From assembly GCF_012927355.1 (NCBI RefSeq), contig NZ_JABBGK010000002.1, positions 640,758 through 704,757 on the forward strand: a stretch of 64,000 bases of DNA. The letters are read 5' to 3'. Shown here one piece after another: positions 1-7,889 of this stretch (position 1 is the stretch's first letter; each line of letters starts with the position of its first letter). A program made the translations under genes and the position numbers. Under the pieces are notes generated by a model. It had not been told where the DNA came from, did not search any database, and saw only the letters and a program-made list of their open reading frames with translations. This DNA comes from Rhizobium terricola. Lineage in GTDB: Bacteria > Pseudomonadota > Alphaproteobacteria > Rhizobiales > Rhizobiaceae.

Positions 1-1015
1 GGGACGCCGTCTTCACAGGCTTTTCCGGAGCAGGAACAACAACGACCGGGGTCGGCTTGGCCGGATGGTGAGGCTTCTTGCCCCCATGCTTGCCATGATG
101 CTTGTCGTGGTGCTTGCCAGGCTTGCCGGGCTTGTCATGGTGTTTGCCGGGCTTGCCATGGTCCTTGCCAGGCTTACCGTCATGCTTGCCGGGTTTGCCT
201 TCACCCTTGCCGGGCTTGCCACGGTGATCGCCGTCGCGACCGTCATGCTTGTCCTTGCCGCGCTTGTCCTTACCCTTTTCCTTGTCATCGTGACCATGGC
301 GGCCCTTGTCCTTGCCGCGCGACTTGTCACGCTCGCTCTTGGGTTCCTTGGCATCGCGGTCATGCTTGCCCTTACCCTTGCCGTCGGACTTGCCGCGCTC
401 GTCCTTCGGGCCTTTCATATCCCCGTCCTTGGAACGGTCCTCGCCACGATTGTCGCCTTCCTTGCCGGACGGGCCCTTGTCGTCACCGCCCTTGGAGCGG
501 TCCTCGCCGCGGCTGTCGCCTTCCTTGCCCGACGGACCCTTGTCGTCGCCGCCCTTGGAGCGGTCCTCGCCACGGTTGTCGTCTTCCTTGCCGGACGGGC
601 CCTTGCCGTCACCGCCCTTGGAGCGGTCCTCGCCACGGTTGTCGTCTTCCTTGCCCGACGGGCCCTTGTCGTCGCCGCCCCTGGAGCGGTCTTCGCCACG
701 GCTGTCGTCTTCCTTGCCGGACGGGCCCTTGTCGTCGCCGCCCCTGGAGCGGTCTTCGCCACGGCTGTCGTCTTCCTTGCCGGACGGACCCTTGTCCGAA
801 CCCTTTTCGCTTCCGCCCGGACGATCACCGCCGCGCGAACTGCCTCCCTTGTCCTGGCTGGACTGTGCCGCATAGGCAGCCCCGACGAATTGTGTCGACG
901 GCAGTCCGATGGTGGTAGTGGCGAACAGGGTCGCCAATACGTAAACAGCGCTCTTCCTCACAGAAATACTGCCGGCTGAGCTATACAGATTCCGGATTTT
1001 ATGGATGCGACGCAT
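1..1015 (-). CDS. Secreted Lys/His/Asp-rich tandem-repeat protein (3' end beyond the window)
   Basis: The reading frame starts at ATG 1015 and stays open to base 1, so the C-terminus is missing. GGAG lies 9 nt upstream and an in-frame TAG sits just before the start. The N-terminus has a basic stretch (MRRIHKIRN), then a hydrophobic segment ending in GAAYAAQ, which looks like a signal peptide with Ala-x-Ala cleavage near residues 51-53. After that come six 21-residue repeats with the core GPSGKE and a GEDRSK/RGGDDK part, then a Lys/Asp-rich stretch, then GKPGKHHDK-type repeats and a Pro/Val segment near base 1. The composition predicts an unfolded, charged, possibly metal- or polyanion-binding exported protein. 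I do not recognise the family and assign no function. The hydrophobic open frame on the opposite strand is a by-product of the codon pattern. Confidence 0.75.
   Translation of the reverse strand, partial: MRRIHKIRNLYSSAGSISVRKSAVYVLATLFATTTIGLPSTQFVGAAYAAQSSQDKGGSSRGGDRPGGSEKGSDKGPSGKEDDSRGEDRSRGGDDKGPSGKEDDSRGEDRSRGGDDKGPSGKEDDNRGEDRSKGGDGKGPSGKEDDNRGEDRSKGGDDKGPSGKEGDSRGEDRSKGGDDKGPSGKEGDNRGEDRSKDGDMKGPKDERGKSDGKGKGKHDRDAKEPKSERDKSRGKDKGRHGHDDKEKGKDKRGKDKHDGRDGDHRGKPGKGEGKPGKHDGKPGKDHGKPGKHHDKPGKPGKHHDKHHGKHGGKKPHHPAKPTPVVVVPAPEKPVKTAS
430..807 (-). repeat. Six 63-bp in-frame tandem repeats
   Basis: The motif gagcggt(c/t)(c/t)tcgcc recurs at 495, 558, 621, 684 and 747, with a variant at 432, giving an exact 63-bp period. 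Each unit encodes 21 residues, with substitutions such as DDN/DDS/GDS and SKGG/SRGG. The two units nearest the N-terminus are the most alike, which suggests recent duplication or gene conversion. The repeat lies wholly inside the secreted protein gene and is not a CRISPR or intergenic element. Confidence 0.9.
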
Positions 1016-1772
1016 AACTCTCTACTCCACACAAGCCAAAAGACGAACAACTCGTCTTGCGTTCAAGAGTTATCCACAGATTTGTTTCTTCTTCAATTGA
1101 AGATTAGCAATTTATAAACCATGGTAAATTTCGAAAATTTTCATCTGTACTCATTTTTAATAAAAGTTTAACTCATCAATACTATTAACTACTTTCACTT
1201 ACCAATTAACGGATGAAACCCGGAAAGCTGACGGAACGCGCCAGGACGCCCCGAAATGCGACCAAAACCAGCCTGAATCAGATCACAGCGCAGGCGACCG
1301 GAAGAAGAAAAACTGTTTAGAATCAAATTCCAGGACAGCCCGACCGGCGTTCGGCCGGAAAACGGGCGCGGCGCTTAGCCGAGAGCCTCGCCTGGCACTG
1401 GCGGCGCCCCGGTCGAGCGGCGGCTGCCCGCATCCGGCATCTCGCAGCACGGCACCGGAACAGCCCGAAATGGAGCCTGCAGAGCTCCGGGCGAAAGGCA
1501 TGTCGACGTGCAACGCCGCGCCGACGGCCCGGCGGTAACAACGGGAAAGGGGGAAATTCGACAAGGCAGATCAAAGTGACGAGGACGTCACCCACCGGTT
1601 TTCACAGGGGCCGGGAACGGAAGAGACGCGCAAGAAACCGCGCCGGAAAGGCATCACAACAGCGCGGGCTTGGCAATGCGAATGGGGAGCAGCCCCTCGG
1701 CTCGGATCAGCCAGCACAGGGAGAGAGGTCCGCGGACTTCGCGAAGAGGCACCGGATTGCCGGCGCCCGCAA
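1016..1772. other. Gene-free interval of about 0.75 kb
   Basis: No frame here has convincing codon use, a ribosome binding site or a recognisable product. The open frames at about 1283-1595 are short and Arg/Ala/Pro-rich, and look like GC-rich noise. The left part (1081-1195) is clearly AT-rich compared with the rest of the window and would suit the promoter of the repeat-protein gene. A perfect DnaA-box nonamer, TTATCCACA, lies at 1070-1078. No tRNA, tmRNA, RNase P RNA or other structured RNA was recognised. Confidence 0.6.
1070..1078 (+). promoter_or_regulatory. Single perfect DnaA box next to an AT-rich tract
   Basis: The sequence TTATCCACA matches the consensus DnaA box exactly and is followed by about 115 bp of AT-rich DNA. 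Only one box is seen, so this is more plausibly a DnaA-responsive promoter site or a chance match than a replication origin. Confidence 0.3.
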
Positions 1773-1806
1773 AAGACCCGGGCGGCCGTTCAATCGGGCC
1801 GCCCGG
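1773..1806 (-). terminator. Rho-independent terminator of the DUF805 gene
   Basis: A 9-bp GC stem (CGGGCGGCC at 1779-1787 paired with GGCCGCCCG at 1797-1805) is followed on the minus strand by GTCTTTT. It lies about 45 nt past the stop of the DUF805 gene. Confidence 0.6.
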
Positions 1807-1822
1807 TGGGGGTATTCGAACG

Positions 1823-1854
1823 CAGTCGACGCTTCAAGCAGTCGACGCCTCAAG
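1823..1854. repeat. 16-bp tandem direct repeat at a gene end
   Basis: CAGTCGACGCTTCAAG (1823-1838) is followed directly by CAGTCGACGCCTCAAG (1839-1854), with 15 of 16 bases identical. The second copy supplies the stop region of the DUF805 gene, so a small local duplication shaped this 3' end. Confidence 0.7.
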
Positions 1855-2203
1855 CAGCCGGCTGCGGTCCGAAGCGGTTATCGCCCTGCTGGCCCGGCTG
1901 GACATTGAAGTAGATGAGCACAATCCAGCCGATCACCGGAATGAGACCGAGAAGCAGCCACCAGCCGCTGCGGTCGATATCGTGCAGGCGCCGGACGCCC
2001 ACGGCAATGCTCGGCAGGATCAGCGCCAGCCCGGTCACGGTGTTCAGAACCGGTGAACCGAACACTGCGCCGTCAATGATGCTCGTCACCAGATTGACGA
2101 GGAAATTGAAGAGCACGAACCACCAGAACTCCGGACGGCCCGCGCGGCCGGTGAAGGTGGCATATTTCGACAGAACGGTACGAATGGAATCCTGAAAACC
2201 CAT
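1850..2203 (-). CDS. DUF805 family inner-membrane protein
   Basis: This 117-residue protein matches the DUF805 pattern: an N-terminal region with F(T)GRAGRPEFWWFVLFN, two or three hydrophobic segments (about residues 28-45, 52-66 and 82-99), the diagnostic VGVRRLHDIDRSGWW motif, and a short polar tail. The family is made of small integral membrane proteins of unknown biochemical role. It stands alone between a long gene-free interval and pyrC, and has its own hairpin terminator. A second DUF805 gene lies at 38566-38949. Confidence 0.9.
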   Translation of the reverse strand: MGFQDSIRTVLSKYATFTGRAGRPEFWWFVLFNFLVNLVTSIIDGAVFGSPVLNTVTGLALILPSIAVGVRRLHDIDRSGWWLLLGLIPVIGWIVLIYFNVQPGQQGDNRFGPQPAA

Positions 2204-2311
2204 GTAGATCTAGCCCCGAATGAAGAAAAGACACTTGAATGGCGTCTAGGCTAGACAGTGCACCGGAACAAGACAATCGGCCGATGCAATCAAAATTGGC
2301 CGATCGGGTTG

Positions 2312-3349
2312 TTACTCCACGTCCCAGTGCAACGGAAACATCGGATCGAACACCGTGACCGGTCCCGCCCCCGTCTCGATCTTGGCCGGGAAGTCGACAG
2401 CGTCCTCGCGCCGAACAAGGGTGATCGTCTCCGTGTTCGGAGCAAGGCCGTACCAGGCAGGACCGTTCAGCGAGGCGAAGGCTTCAAGCTTGTCGAGCGC
2501 GTGCTCCTCTTCGAACACATGGGCAAGGCAGCTCATGGTGTTGATCGAGGTGTAGATGCCGGCGCAGCCGCAAGCGCATTCCTTGAGCGGATCGACATGG
2601 GGAGCGGAATCGGTACCGAGGAAGAAGCGGCGGTCGCCGGACGTGGCAGCAGTGCGCAAGGCCAGGCGATGGCTTTCGCGCTTGGCGACGGGCAGGCAGT
2701 AGTAGTGCGGCTTGATGCCGCCGACGAGGATGGCGTTGCGATTGATGATGAGGTGATGGGTGGTGATGGAGCCGGCGATATTGCGTTCGGCGGAACGGAT
2801 GTAGTCGATGCCGTCCGAGGTGGTCAGATGCTCCATGGTGACCTTGAGTTCCGGCAGCTTCCGGCGCAGCGGATCTAGGACAGTGTCGATGAAGACCTTC
2901 TCGCGATCGAAGATGTCGACCTCCGGGGTCGTGACTTCGCCGTGCACGCAGAGCGGCAAGCCGATCTTGGCCATCCGCTCCAGCACCGGCATCGCCTTTG
3001 CCATGTCACGGACGCCGCCATGCGAATTGGTGGTCGCTCCGGCCGGGTAGAGCTTCACGGCGGTGATGAGGCCGCTTTTCTTTCCCTCTTCCACGTCATC
3101 CGGATTTGTATCCTCGGTGAGATAGAGGGTCATCAGCGGCTCGAAACGATCGCCCTTCGGCAGGGCGGCCATGATCCGTTCGCGATAGGCGCGCGCATCC
3201 GCGGTGGTAACCACCGGCGGGACGAGATTGGGCATGATGATCGCCCGGGCGAAATGGCGGCTCGTGTCGCCGACCACCCCCTCGAGCATCGCGCCGTCGC
3301 GCAGATGCAGGTGCCAATCATCGGGGCGGCGGATGGTGAGCGAGCGCAT
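2312..3349 (-). CDS. pyrC: Dihydroorotase, class II
   Basis: This is the cytoplasmic zinc enzyme that interconverts carbamoyl-aspartate and dihydroorotate in de novo pyrimidine synthesis. The 345-residue protein begins [19 protein letters not shown], with metal-binding His13 and His15. It also has the carbamylated-lysine motif [15 protein letters not shown] (Lys99), the HGE and THHL metal motifs, and the catalytic Asp in LGTDSAPH. I chose ATG 3349 because GGAG lies 7 nt upstream and homologues start here; a longer frame to 3406 adds 19 unrelated residues. The length fits the E. coli-type PyrC. The gene appears to be transcribed alone. Confidence 0.95.
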   Translation of the reverse strand: MRSLTIRRPDDWHLHLRDGAMLEGVVGDTSRHFARAIIMPNLVPPVVTTADARAYRERIMAALPKGDRFEPLMTLYLTEDTNPDDVEEGKKSGLITAVKLYPAGATTNSHGGVRDMAKAMPVLERMAKIGLPLCVHGEVTTPEVDIFDREKVFIDTVLDPLRRKLPELKVTMEHLTTSDGIDYIRSAERNIAGSITTHHLIINRNAILVGGIKPHYYCLPVAKRESHRLALRTAATSGDRRFFLGTDSAPHVDPLKECACGCAGIYTSINTMSCLAHVFEEEHALDKLEAFASLNGPAWYGLAPNTETITLVRREDAVDFPAKIETGAGPVTVFDPMFPLHWDVE

Positions 3350-3415
3350 GGTCAATCTCCGGGCGTAAGCGATGCCCGCAGATAGCACGTTCGCCGCGTC
3401 GATCAAACCCGCGTG

Positions 3416-4501
3416 TCAGGCGACCTTGCCGGCCTGCAACGCGAGGGCCTTTTCAGCCTCTTCAAGCTGCTCGCGGCGGTCGTTGTCCATGATTTCACGG
3501 ATCCTCGGCAATGCACGCTGGAACGCCGCCACGCAATCCGGATCGAACTGGCTACCGGCGCGACCGACGATGTGTTCGACCGTGCGCTCGAAGGACCAGG
3601 CCGGCTTGTAGGGGCGCTCGGTCGTCAGCGCGTCGAAGTTGTCAGCGATGCAGATGATCCGGCCCGAGATCGGGATGGCGTCGCCGGCCAGGCGGTTCGG
3701 ATAGCCCTGGCCATCCCAGCGCTCGTGATGGCTCGCCGCAATCTCCGAGGCGAGCTGCAGCAGGGAGGAATGGGAGCGCGCTAGGATATCGCTGCCGATC
3801 TGGGCATGCGACTGCATCTGGCGGTACTCGGCCTCGGTCAGGCGGCCCTGCTTCAGCAGCACCGTGTCCGGCATAGCGACCTTGCCGATGTCATGCATCG
3901 GGGCGGCGAGCCGGATGTCGTTGCAGAATTGCTCCGGCAGACCGAGTTCAATGGCGATCGCTTCGGCATACGCGGCAACGCGAAGCGTGTGGCGCGAGGT
4001 TTCCGGATCCTTGTAGCCGGCGGCAAGCGTCAGGCGGTGGATGATCTCCTGCTCGCGCTGGCGCAGTTCACCAACAGCGCGGTCGACCTCGCGGCGCAGC
4101 CATTCCGCCTGGTCGGCGAGCTGGCGGCGGGCGCGTGCGAGCGAGACGATGTTCTGTACGCGCGCCTGGAACTCGACCGGGTTGATCGGCTTCGTCAGGA
4201 AGTCGATCGCGCCGGCATTAAGCGCAGCCATGCGGGTCGTCATATCCTTGTCCGCCGTGACGAAGATCACCGGAACCTGGGCATATTTGTCGAAACGCAC
4301 GATCTCGGTGAATAGCTCTACGCCGTTGTAGACCGGCATCTGGTAGTCGATGATCGCGATATCGAAATCGAGATCCGGCAGTGCGGAGAGAACCGCGTCG
4401 GGACTGTCGAAGCCGACCGCTTCGCAGCTGTCGAGCTTCGCGACGAGTTTCGTCAGCAGTTTCAGGTTGGTGCTGTTGTCATCGACCAGCAGGATACGCA
4501 T
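3416..4501 (-). CDS. Response regulator with HD-GYP c-di-GMP phosphodiesterase domain (RpfG type)
   Basis: Residues 1-120 form a receiver domain with the acidic pair D7/D8, phospho-acceptor D52 (IIDYQMP) and K104 (FLTKP). A coiled-coil linker spans about 121-155. An HD-GYP domain follows with HTLRVA, the HD pair H203-D204 (HDIGK) and HHERWDGQGYP (258-268). All catalytic signature residues are present, so active cyclic-di-GMP hydrolysis is expected. It is the last gene of a minus-strand operon, 18 nt after the hybrid kinase gene, so it is the likely output of that phosphorelay. The start ATG 4501 follows a GGAGG-like site. Confidence 0.93.
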   Translation of the reverse strand: MRILLVDDNSTNLKLLTKLVAKLDSCEAVGFDSPDAVLSALPDLDFDIAIIDYQMPVYNGVELFTEIVRFDKYAQVPVIFVTADKDMTTRMAALNAGAIDFLTKPINPVEFQARVQNIVSLARARRQLADQAEWLRREVDRAVGELRQREQEIIHRLTLAAGYKDPETSRHTLRVAAYAEAIAIELGLPEQFCNDIRLAAPMHDIGKVAMPDTVLLKQGRLTEAEYRQMQSHAQIGSDILARSHSSLLQLASEIAASHHERWDGQGYPNRLAGDAIPISGRIICIADNFDALTTERPYKPAWSFERTVEHIVGRAGSQFDPDCVAAFQRALPRIREIMDNDRREQLEEAEKALALQAGKVA

Positions 4502-4519
4502 GGACGCCTCCCTAAGCTC

Positions 4520-6769
4520 TCAAGCTACGAGTTTGAATTTGAGGGTTTCGATTTCGCCGGTCAGCCTGTCGACATCGGCGGGAGAAGGACGACCGTCGCG
4601 CATCGCGTGCGCCCGATCGGCTAGGTCGTTGAGACCGATGTTCACGGCGGCACCCTTGATGGTGTGCAGCACGCGGTCGATCTTCTGGGGGTCATGGTTG
4701 GCGAGGGCCACGTGCAGTTCCTGAATGAGGGCGGCCGCATCCTGGAAGAAGGATTCGACGAGTTCGTAGAACACGTCTTCGCCCAATGCGTCGACGAGCT
4801 CCGACTGACGGGCTTCGTCGAGGCCCTCGATTGCCAGTTCCGGGATAGACGGGAAATCCGTGTCGTCCATGTTGATCAGCTCCGGCAGGCCGCCTTCGTC
4901 GGCGGCATCTTCGTTTCCGGCGTCGGCCGGCACATCGACAATCGACTTCACCACGTTGCGCAGCCGCTCCATCGTGACGGGCTTGGATTCGAAGCCCGCC
5001 ATGCCGGCCTCGATGCAGCGCCGCCGGTCGTCGTCGGAGGCGTTTGCCGTCATCGCGATGATCGGAGCCGACGAGGACGGGCCGCCTTCGGCGATGATCC
5101 GGCGGGTCGCCTCGATGCCGTCCATCACCGGCATCTGCATGTCCATCAGGATGACGTCGAAGCTCTCCTCGCCTGCAAGCGTGACTGCTTCCGCGCCGTC
5201 ATTCGCCACCACGACATCCTGTCCCAGCCGGTCCAGGAAGCGGGTCGCGACCATCTGGTTCACGCGGTTGTCCTCGACGAGCAGGATGCGCAGGCGCGGC
5301 AACGGCGCCTTGTCGGCAAAGCCGCCCTGGCGACGGACCTCGTCCTTGCCGACCGCCACCACGGAAAGCTCGAACCAGAAAATGCTGCCGACACCGACGG
5401 TGCTGCTCATGCCGAGCTCGCCGCCGAGCTTCTCGACGATCTGCTTGCAGATGGTCAGGCCGAGGCCCGTGCCGCCATATTTCCGGGTGATCGACGCATC
5501 GACCTGGGAGAAGGGCTTGAAGAGCTTGGCGAGGCCGACCTCATCGATGCCGATGCCGGTGTCCTCCACCTCGAAGCGCAGCATCAGCTTGCCGTGGCGA
5601 TAGAACTCGCGAAGGCGCAGGGTCACGGTACCCTTGCTGGTGAACTTGACCGCGTTGGACAGGAGGTTCAGTAGCACCTGGCGCAGACGGGTGGGGTCGG
5701 TACGGACATAGAGCGCGTCGAGTGAATCCGGAATATCGAGCACGACGGTGTTGCCATGATCGTCGGCGCGGCCGCGGATGATGCTGACGGTGGTTTCGGC
5801 AAGGGCACGAATATCCACGGCACGCTCTTCGAGTTCGAGCTTGCCGTGCTCGATCTTCGAATAGTCGAGGATCTCGTTGATGACCTCCAGCAGTGCCTCG
5901 CCGGACGAACGGATCGTCTTGACGCTGGAGCGCGCATCATCGGGAAGTTCGGAAAACTCGAGGATTTCCGACATGCCGAGAATGGCGTTAAGCGGCGTGC
6001 GGATTTCATGTCCCATGGTCGCCATGAACTGGGATTTCGCCCGGTTGCCGGCATCCGCAGCCTCATAGGCTTCGCTGACGCGACGCGCCATGCCCTCAAG
6101 TTCCAGACCCGCCTTGCGAACCGACTTGAGCTGGCGACGCAGGGTGACGACCAGGAAGACGACCGAGATCATGAGCAGAGCGAGCATGATCGCCGAGGTT
6201 CGCTCGAGTTCAAAGACGGTCTCGCGGGCATCCGAGCGCTCGATGCTCAGCCGCATGTTGGTATGAACCAAAAGATCTTCGGTCCGTACCGCCAAGTCGG
6301 CGAGCGTGCTGTCAATCTCTTCAAGTTCCTCTGTCGTGGGTGCCCGACCGGCAGCATATGCGTCAAACGCAGGCTCCAGACCAGCGACGCCGGCAGAGAT
6401 CTCGGAAAGCAGCCGGGCGACCTTCTCATCTTGCGAGAAGTAGCTGCTGAACTTCGATTCCTTCACCAGCCCGGCCCTGGAAAAGAGAATGTCATAGCGC
6501 AGGACGAGTTCGTCGGCGCGACCGGTCCCGGGCGCCTGGCGCCGCAATTCGGCAACGCTGTAATCAAGAGCGCGGACTTCCCGATCCAGCTGATAGACCG
6601 ACCAAACGGCGTTTTCGCGGATACCGTCCTGCAGAAAGCGGAACTGCCGGGAGATGTCGACGAACAGCATGATCAGCACGAAGAGCAGGACAGCCGACAA
6701 CAGCTGCAGGATCAGGGTGGTACTCCCTGCCTTGCGCATGATGTCACCGCTTCTGCGCAAACGTGTCAC
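4520..6769 (-). CDS. Hybrid sensor histidine kinase with receiver and Hpt domains
   Basis: This 749-residue membrane kinase has TM segments at about 17-38 and 192-211 flanking a helical periplasmic domain of roughly 150 residues. The HisKA domain follows (H254 in GHEIRTPLN), then a HATPase domain with the N box NLLSNAVKF, DTGIGI and GGTGLGL, a receiver (about 494-610, phospho-acceptor D543 in LMDMQMP), and a C-terminal Hpt (about 655-745, H702 in HTIKGAA). It can therefore run a full His-Asp-His-Asp relay. The GTG start at 6769 overlaps the upstream stop as GTGA and has GAGG 7 nt before it; ATG 6739 is the alternative. Its likely partners are the two receiver proteins of the same operon. Confidence 0.93.
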   Translation of the reverse strand: MTRLRRSGDIMRKAGSTTLILQLLSAVLLFVLIMLFVDISRQFRFLQDGIRENAVWSVYQLDREVRALDYSVAELRRQAPGTGRADELVLRYDILFSRAGLVKESKFSSYFSQDEKVARLLSEISAGVAGLEPAFDAYAAGRAPTTEELEEIDSTLADLAVRTEDLLVHTNMRLSIERSDARETVFELERTSAIMLALLMISVVFLVVTLRRQLKSVRKAGLELEGMARRVSEAYEAADAGNRAKSQFMATMGHEIRTPLNAILGMSEILEFSELPDDARSSVKTIRSSGEALLEVINEILDYSKIEHGKLELEERAVDIRALAETTVSIIRGRADDHGNTVVLDIPDSLDALYVRTDPTRLRQVLLNLLSNAVKFTSKGTVTLRLREFYRHGKLMLRFEVEDTGIGIDEVGLAKLFKPFSQVDASITRKYGGTGLGLTICKQIVEKLGGELGMSSTVGVGSIFWFELSVVAVGKDEVRRQGGFADKAPLPRLRILLVEDNRVNQMVATRFLDRLGQDVVVANDGAEAVTLAGEESFDVILMDMQMPVMDGIEATRRIIAEGGPSSSAPIIAMTANASDDDRRRCIEAGMAGFESKPVTMERLRNVVKSIVDVPADAGNEDAADEGGLPELINMDDTDFPSIPELAIEGLDEARQSELVDALGEDVFYELVESFFQDAAALIQELHVALANHDPQKIDRVLHTIKGAAVNIGLNDLADRAHAMRDGRPSPADVDRLTGEIETLKFKLVA

Positions 6770-7260
6770 CGCACGACCTCGATTTCCTTGATCTGCCAGA
6801 CCGACCGGGTGAAATACTTCTCGTTGTAGAGCGAGTGATCCTTGTCGAACGGATAGACCAGCATCAGGGGTCCCTTCGTCCGAACGGTCATCGGCTTGCC
6901 GTCGAGACGGGTGGCGAGGATCGTGTCCAAATCGACGGCATCGGCAAAGGGAACCTCGGCGGAATAGCCATTCAGCGCCCGCACGATCAGCATGGTGCCT
7001 TCGGCGCCAGCGGCCTCCAGCACCTTGCGGAGATAGGGGCCGGTGAACTCGACCTCACCCTTCGTCCACGGCGTTTCCATTTTCGCGGCGCGGCCTTCGA
7101 TGGCCTCGATCATCGTGAGGTCAAAGGCGGCGCTACCGTCGTGATTGGCATTCTTGACGCTGCCGGAAATCGTCAGGACCACCGGTCCGGCCGGTGCGTC
7201 CAGTGCAAGAGCAGGGCTTGCAACGCAGGCCACGAGGGCGAGAGCAAGGAGCGTTTTCAT
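6766..7260 (-). CDS. Periplasmic protein with molybdopterin-oxidoreductase (sulfite-oxidase-like) fold, no cysteine
   Basis: The 164-residue product starts with a signal peptide (MKTLLALALVACVASPALA). Its mature part has the features of the oxidored_molyb domain: TGPYLRKVLEAAGA, ALNGYSAEVP, GPLMLVYPFD and a final RSVWQIKEIEV. Sulfite oxidase and MsrP enzymes hold molybdenum through a conserved Cys, but the only Cys here is in the signal peptide, so catalysis is doubtful. Its place between the receiver and the membrane kinase, with a GTGA overlap, suggests a periplasmic ligand-binding partner of the kinase; that role is inference. The start at 7260 has a GGGAAG site; a longer frame to 7329 lacks a signal-peptide start. 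Confidence 0.8.
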   Translation of the reverse strand: MKTLLALALVACVASPALALDAPAGPVVLTISGSVKNANHDGSAAFDLTMIEAIEGRAAKMETPWTKGEVEFTGPYLRKVLEAAGAEGTMLIVRALNGYSAEVPFADAVDLDTILATRLDGKPMTVRTKGPLMLVYPFDKDHSLYNEKYFTRSVWQIKEIEVVR

Positions 7261-7286
7261 GCGTTTCTTCCCGTATAGCTTCGATC

Positions 7287-7679
7287 TCAACCGGCAAGCG
7301 CCGAGGGAAAAGACGGGCACCCGAGGCAAGAAGACAGGAGTGCACGGAAAGCGACCGCCTCGACGGGCTTGGTCAGGAAATCGGTGACGCCGACCCCCTG
7401 CGCGCTCTCGCGCAGCTTTGGCTCCTGATCGGCGGTCACCATGACGACCGGAATAGCATCGTAGCGCGACATCATGCGGATCGCCTTGATGAACTGCAGT
7501 CCGCTCATGCCCGGCAACATGTGATCGACGATCAGCATGTTGAAGAGGGTATTATGACAAAGCGACAGGGCCTTCGTGGCATCTGCCTCGACGACGATGT
7601 CTTCGTCCGTCACCTTCTTCGCGAGATGCTTCAGGATCATTGCATTCGTAGCATTGTCTTCAACGATCAGGATCGTCAT
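7287..7679 (-). CDS. Single-domain response regulator (receiver only)
   Basis: The 130-residue protein is one receiver domain and little else: E7/D8 acidic pair (IVEDN), phospho-acceptor D52 in LIVDHMLPGMSG, T in VMVTAD and Lys in FLTKP. There is no output domain, so it resembles DivK/CheY-type shuttles or phosphate sinks. It is the first gene of the four-gene operon that ends with the HD-GYP protein, 26 nt before the periplasmic-protein gene. The start ATG 7679 follows GAGGGAAGA; the longer frame adds only seven residues. Confidence 0.9.
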   Translation of the reverse strand: MTILIVEDNATNAMILKHLAKKVTDEDIVVEADATKALSLCHNTLFNMLIVDHMLPGMSGLQFIKAIRMMSRYDAIPVVMVTADQEPKLRESAQGVGVTDFLTKPVEAVAFRALLSSCLGCPSFPSALAG

Positions 7680-7814
7680 TCCGCTCTTCCCTCGCCGCAA
7701 AGCGCCTGTTGTGCCTTGGTTCTAGCAGGGGGACACTGATTTTGATTGAACCGTTTTGAATCAATTTTACGGATTGCTACATTAAGATGATCTTAAGTTT
7801 TTAGCGCACGCTAA

Positions 7815-7855
7815 AAGAACGGGTCCGGAAACGACAAGCGTCCGGACCCGTTCTT
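7815..7855 (-). terminator. Strong Rho-independent terminator after the Crp/Fnr gene
   Basis: A perfect 15-bp stem (AAGAACGGGTCCGGA at 7815-7829 with its complement at 7841-7855) encloses an 11-nt loop. On the minus strand it ends in TTCTTTTA. It separates the Crp/Fnr gene from the signalling operon. Confidence 0.85.
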
Positions 7856-7889
7856 GAAGAAGCTCGGTCATGCTCTGGAAAGCGGGCGA

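Noticed and set aside
430-807. CRISPR-like array
   Set aside because: The repeats abut without spacers, have a 63-bp in-frame period and code for protein.
65-979. Long plus-strand hydrophobic open frame and a Pro/Ser-rich one opposite the repeat protein
   Set aside because: They are codon-by-codon or shifted reverse readings of the repeat gene; there is no start region or family match, while the minus frame has a signal peptide and ribosome site.
1016-1195. Chromosomal replication origin
   Set aside because: Only one DnaA box was found, and I see none of the genes usually next to oriC in this group, such as hemE or dnaA.
1283-1595. Small minus-strand genes in the gene-free gap
   Set aside because: The two overlapping frames have no ribosome site or recognisable domain, and their Arg/Ala/Pro composition is that of GC-rich noise.
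7742-7763. FNR box (TTGAT-N4-ATCAA) before the receiver gene
   Set aside because: TTGATT and AATCAA arms exist but are too far apart for an FNR/Crp dimer.
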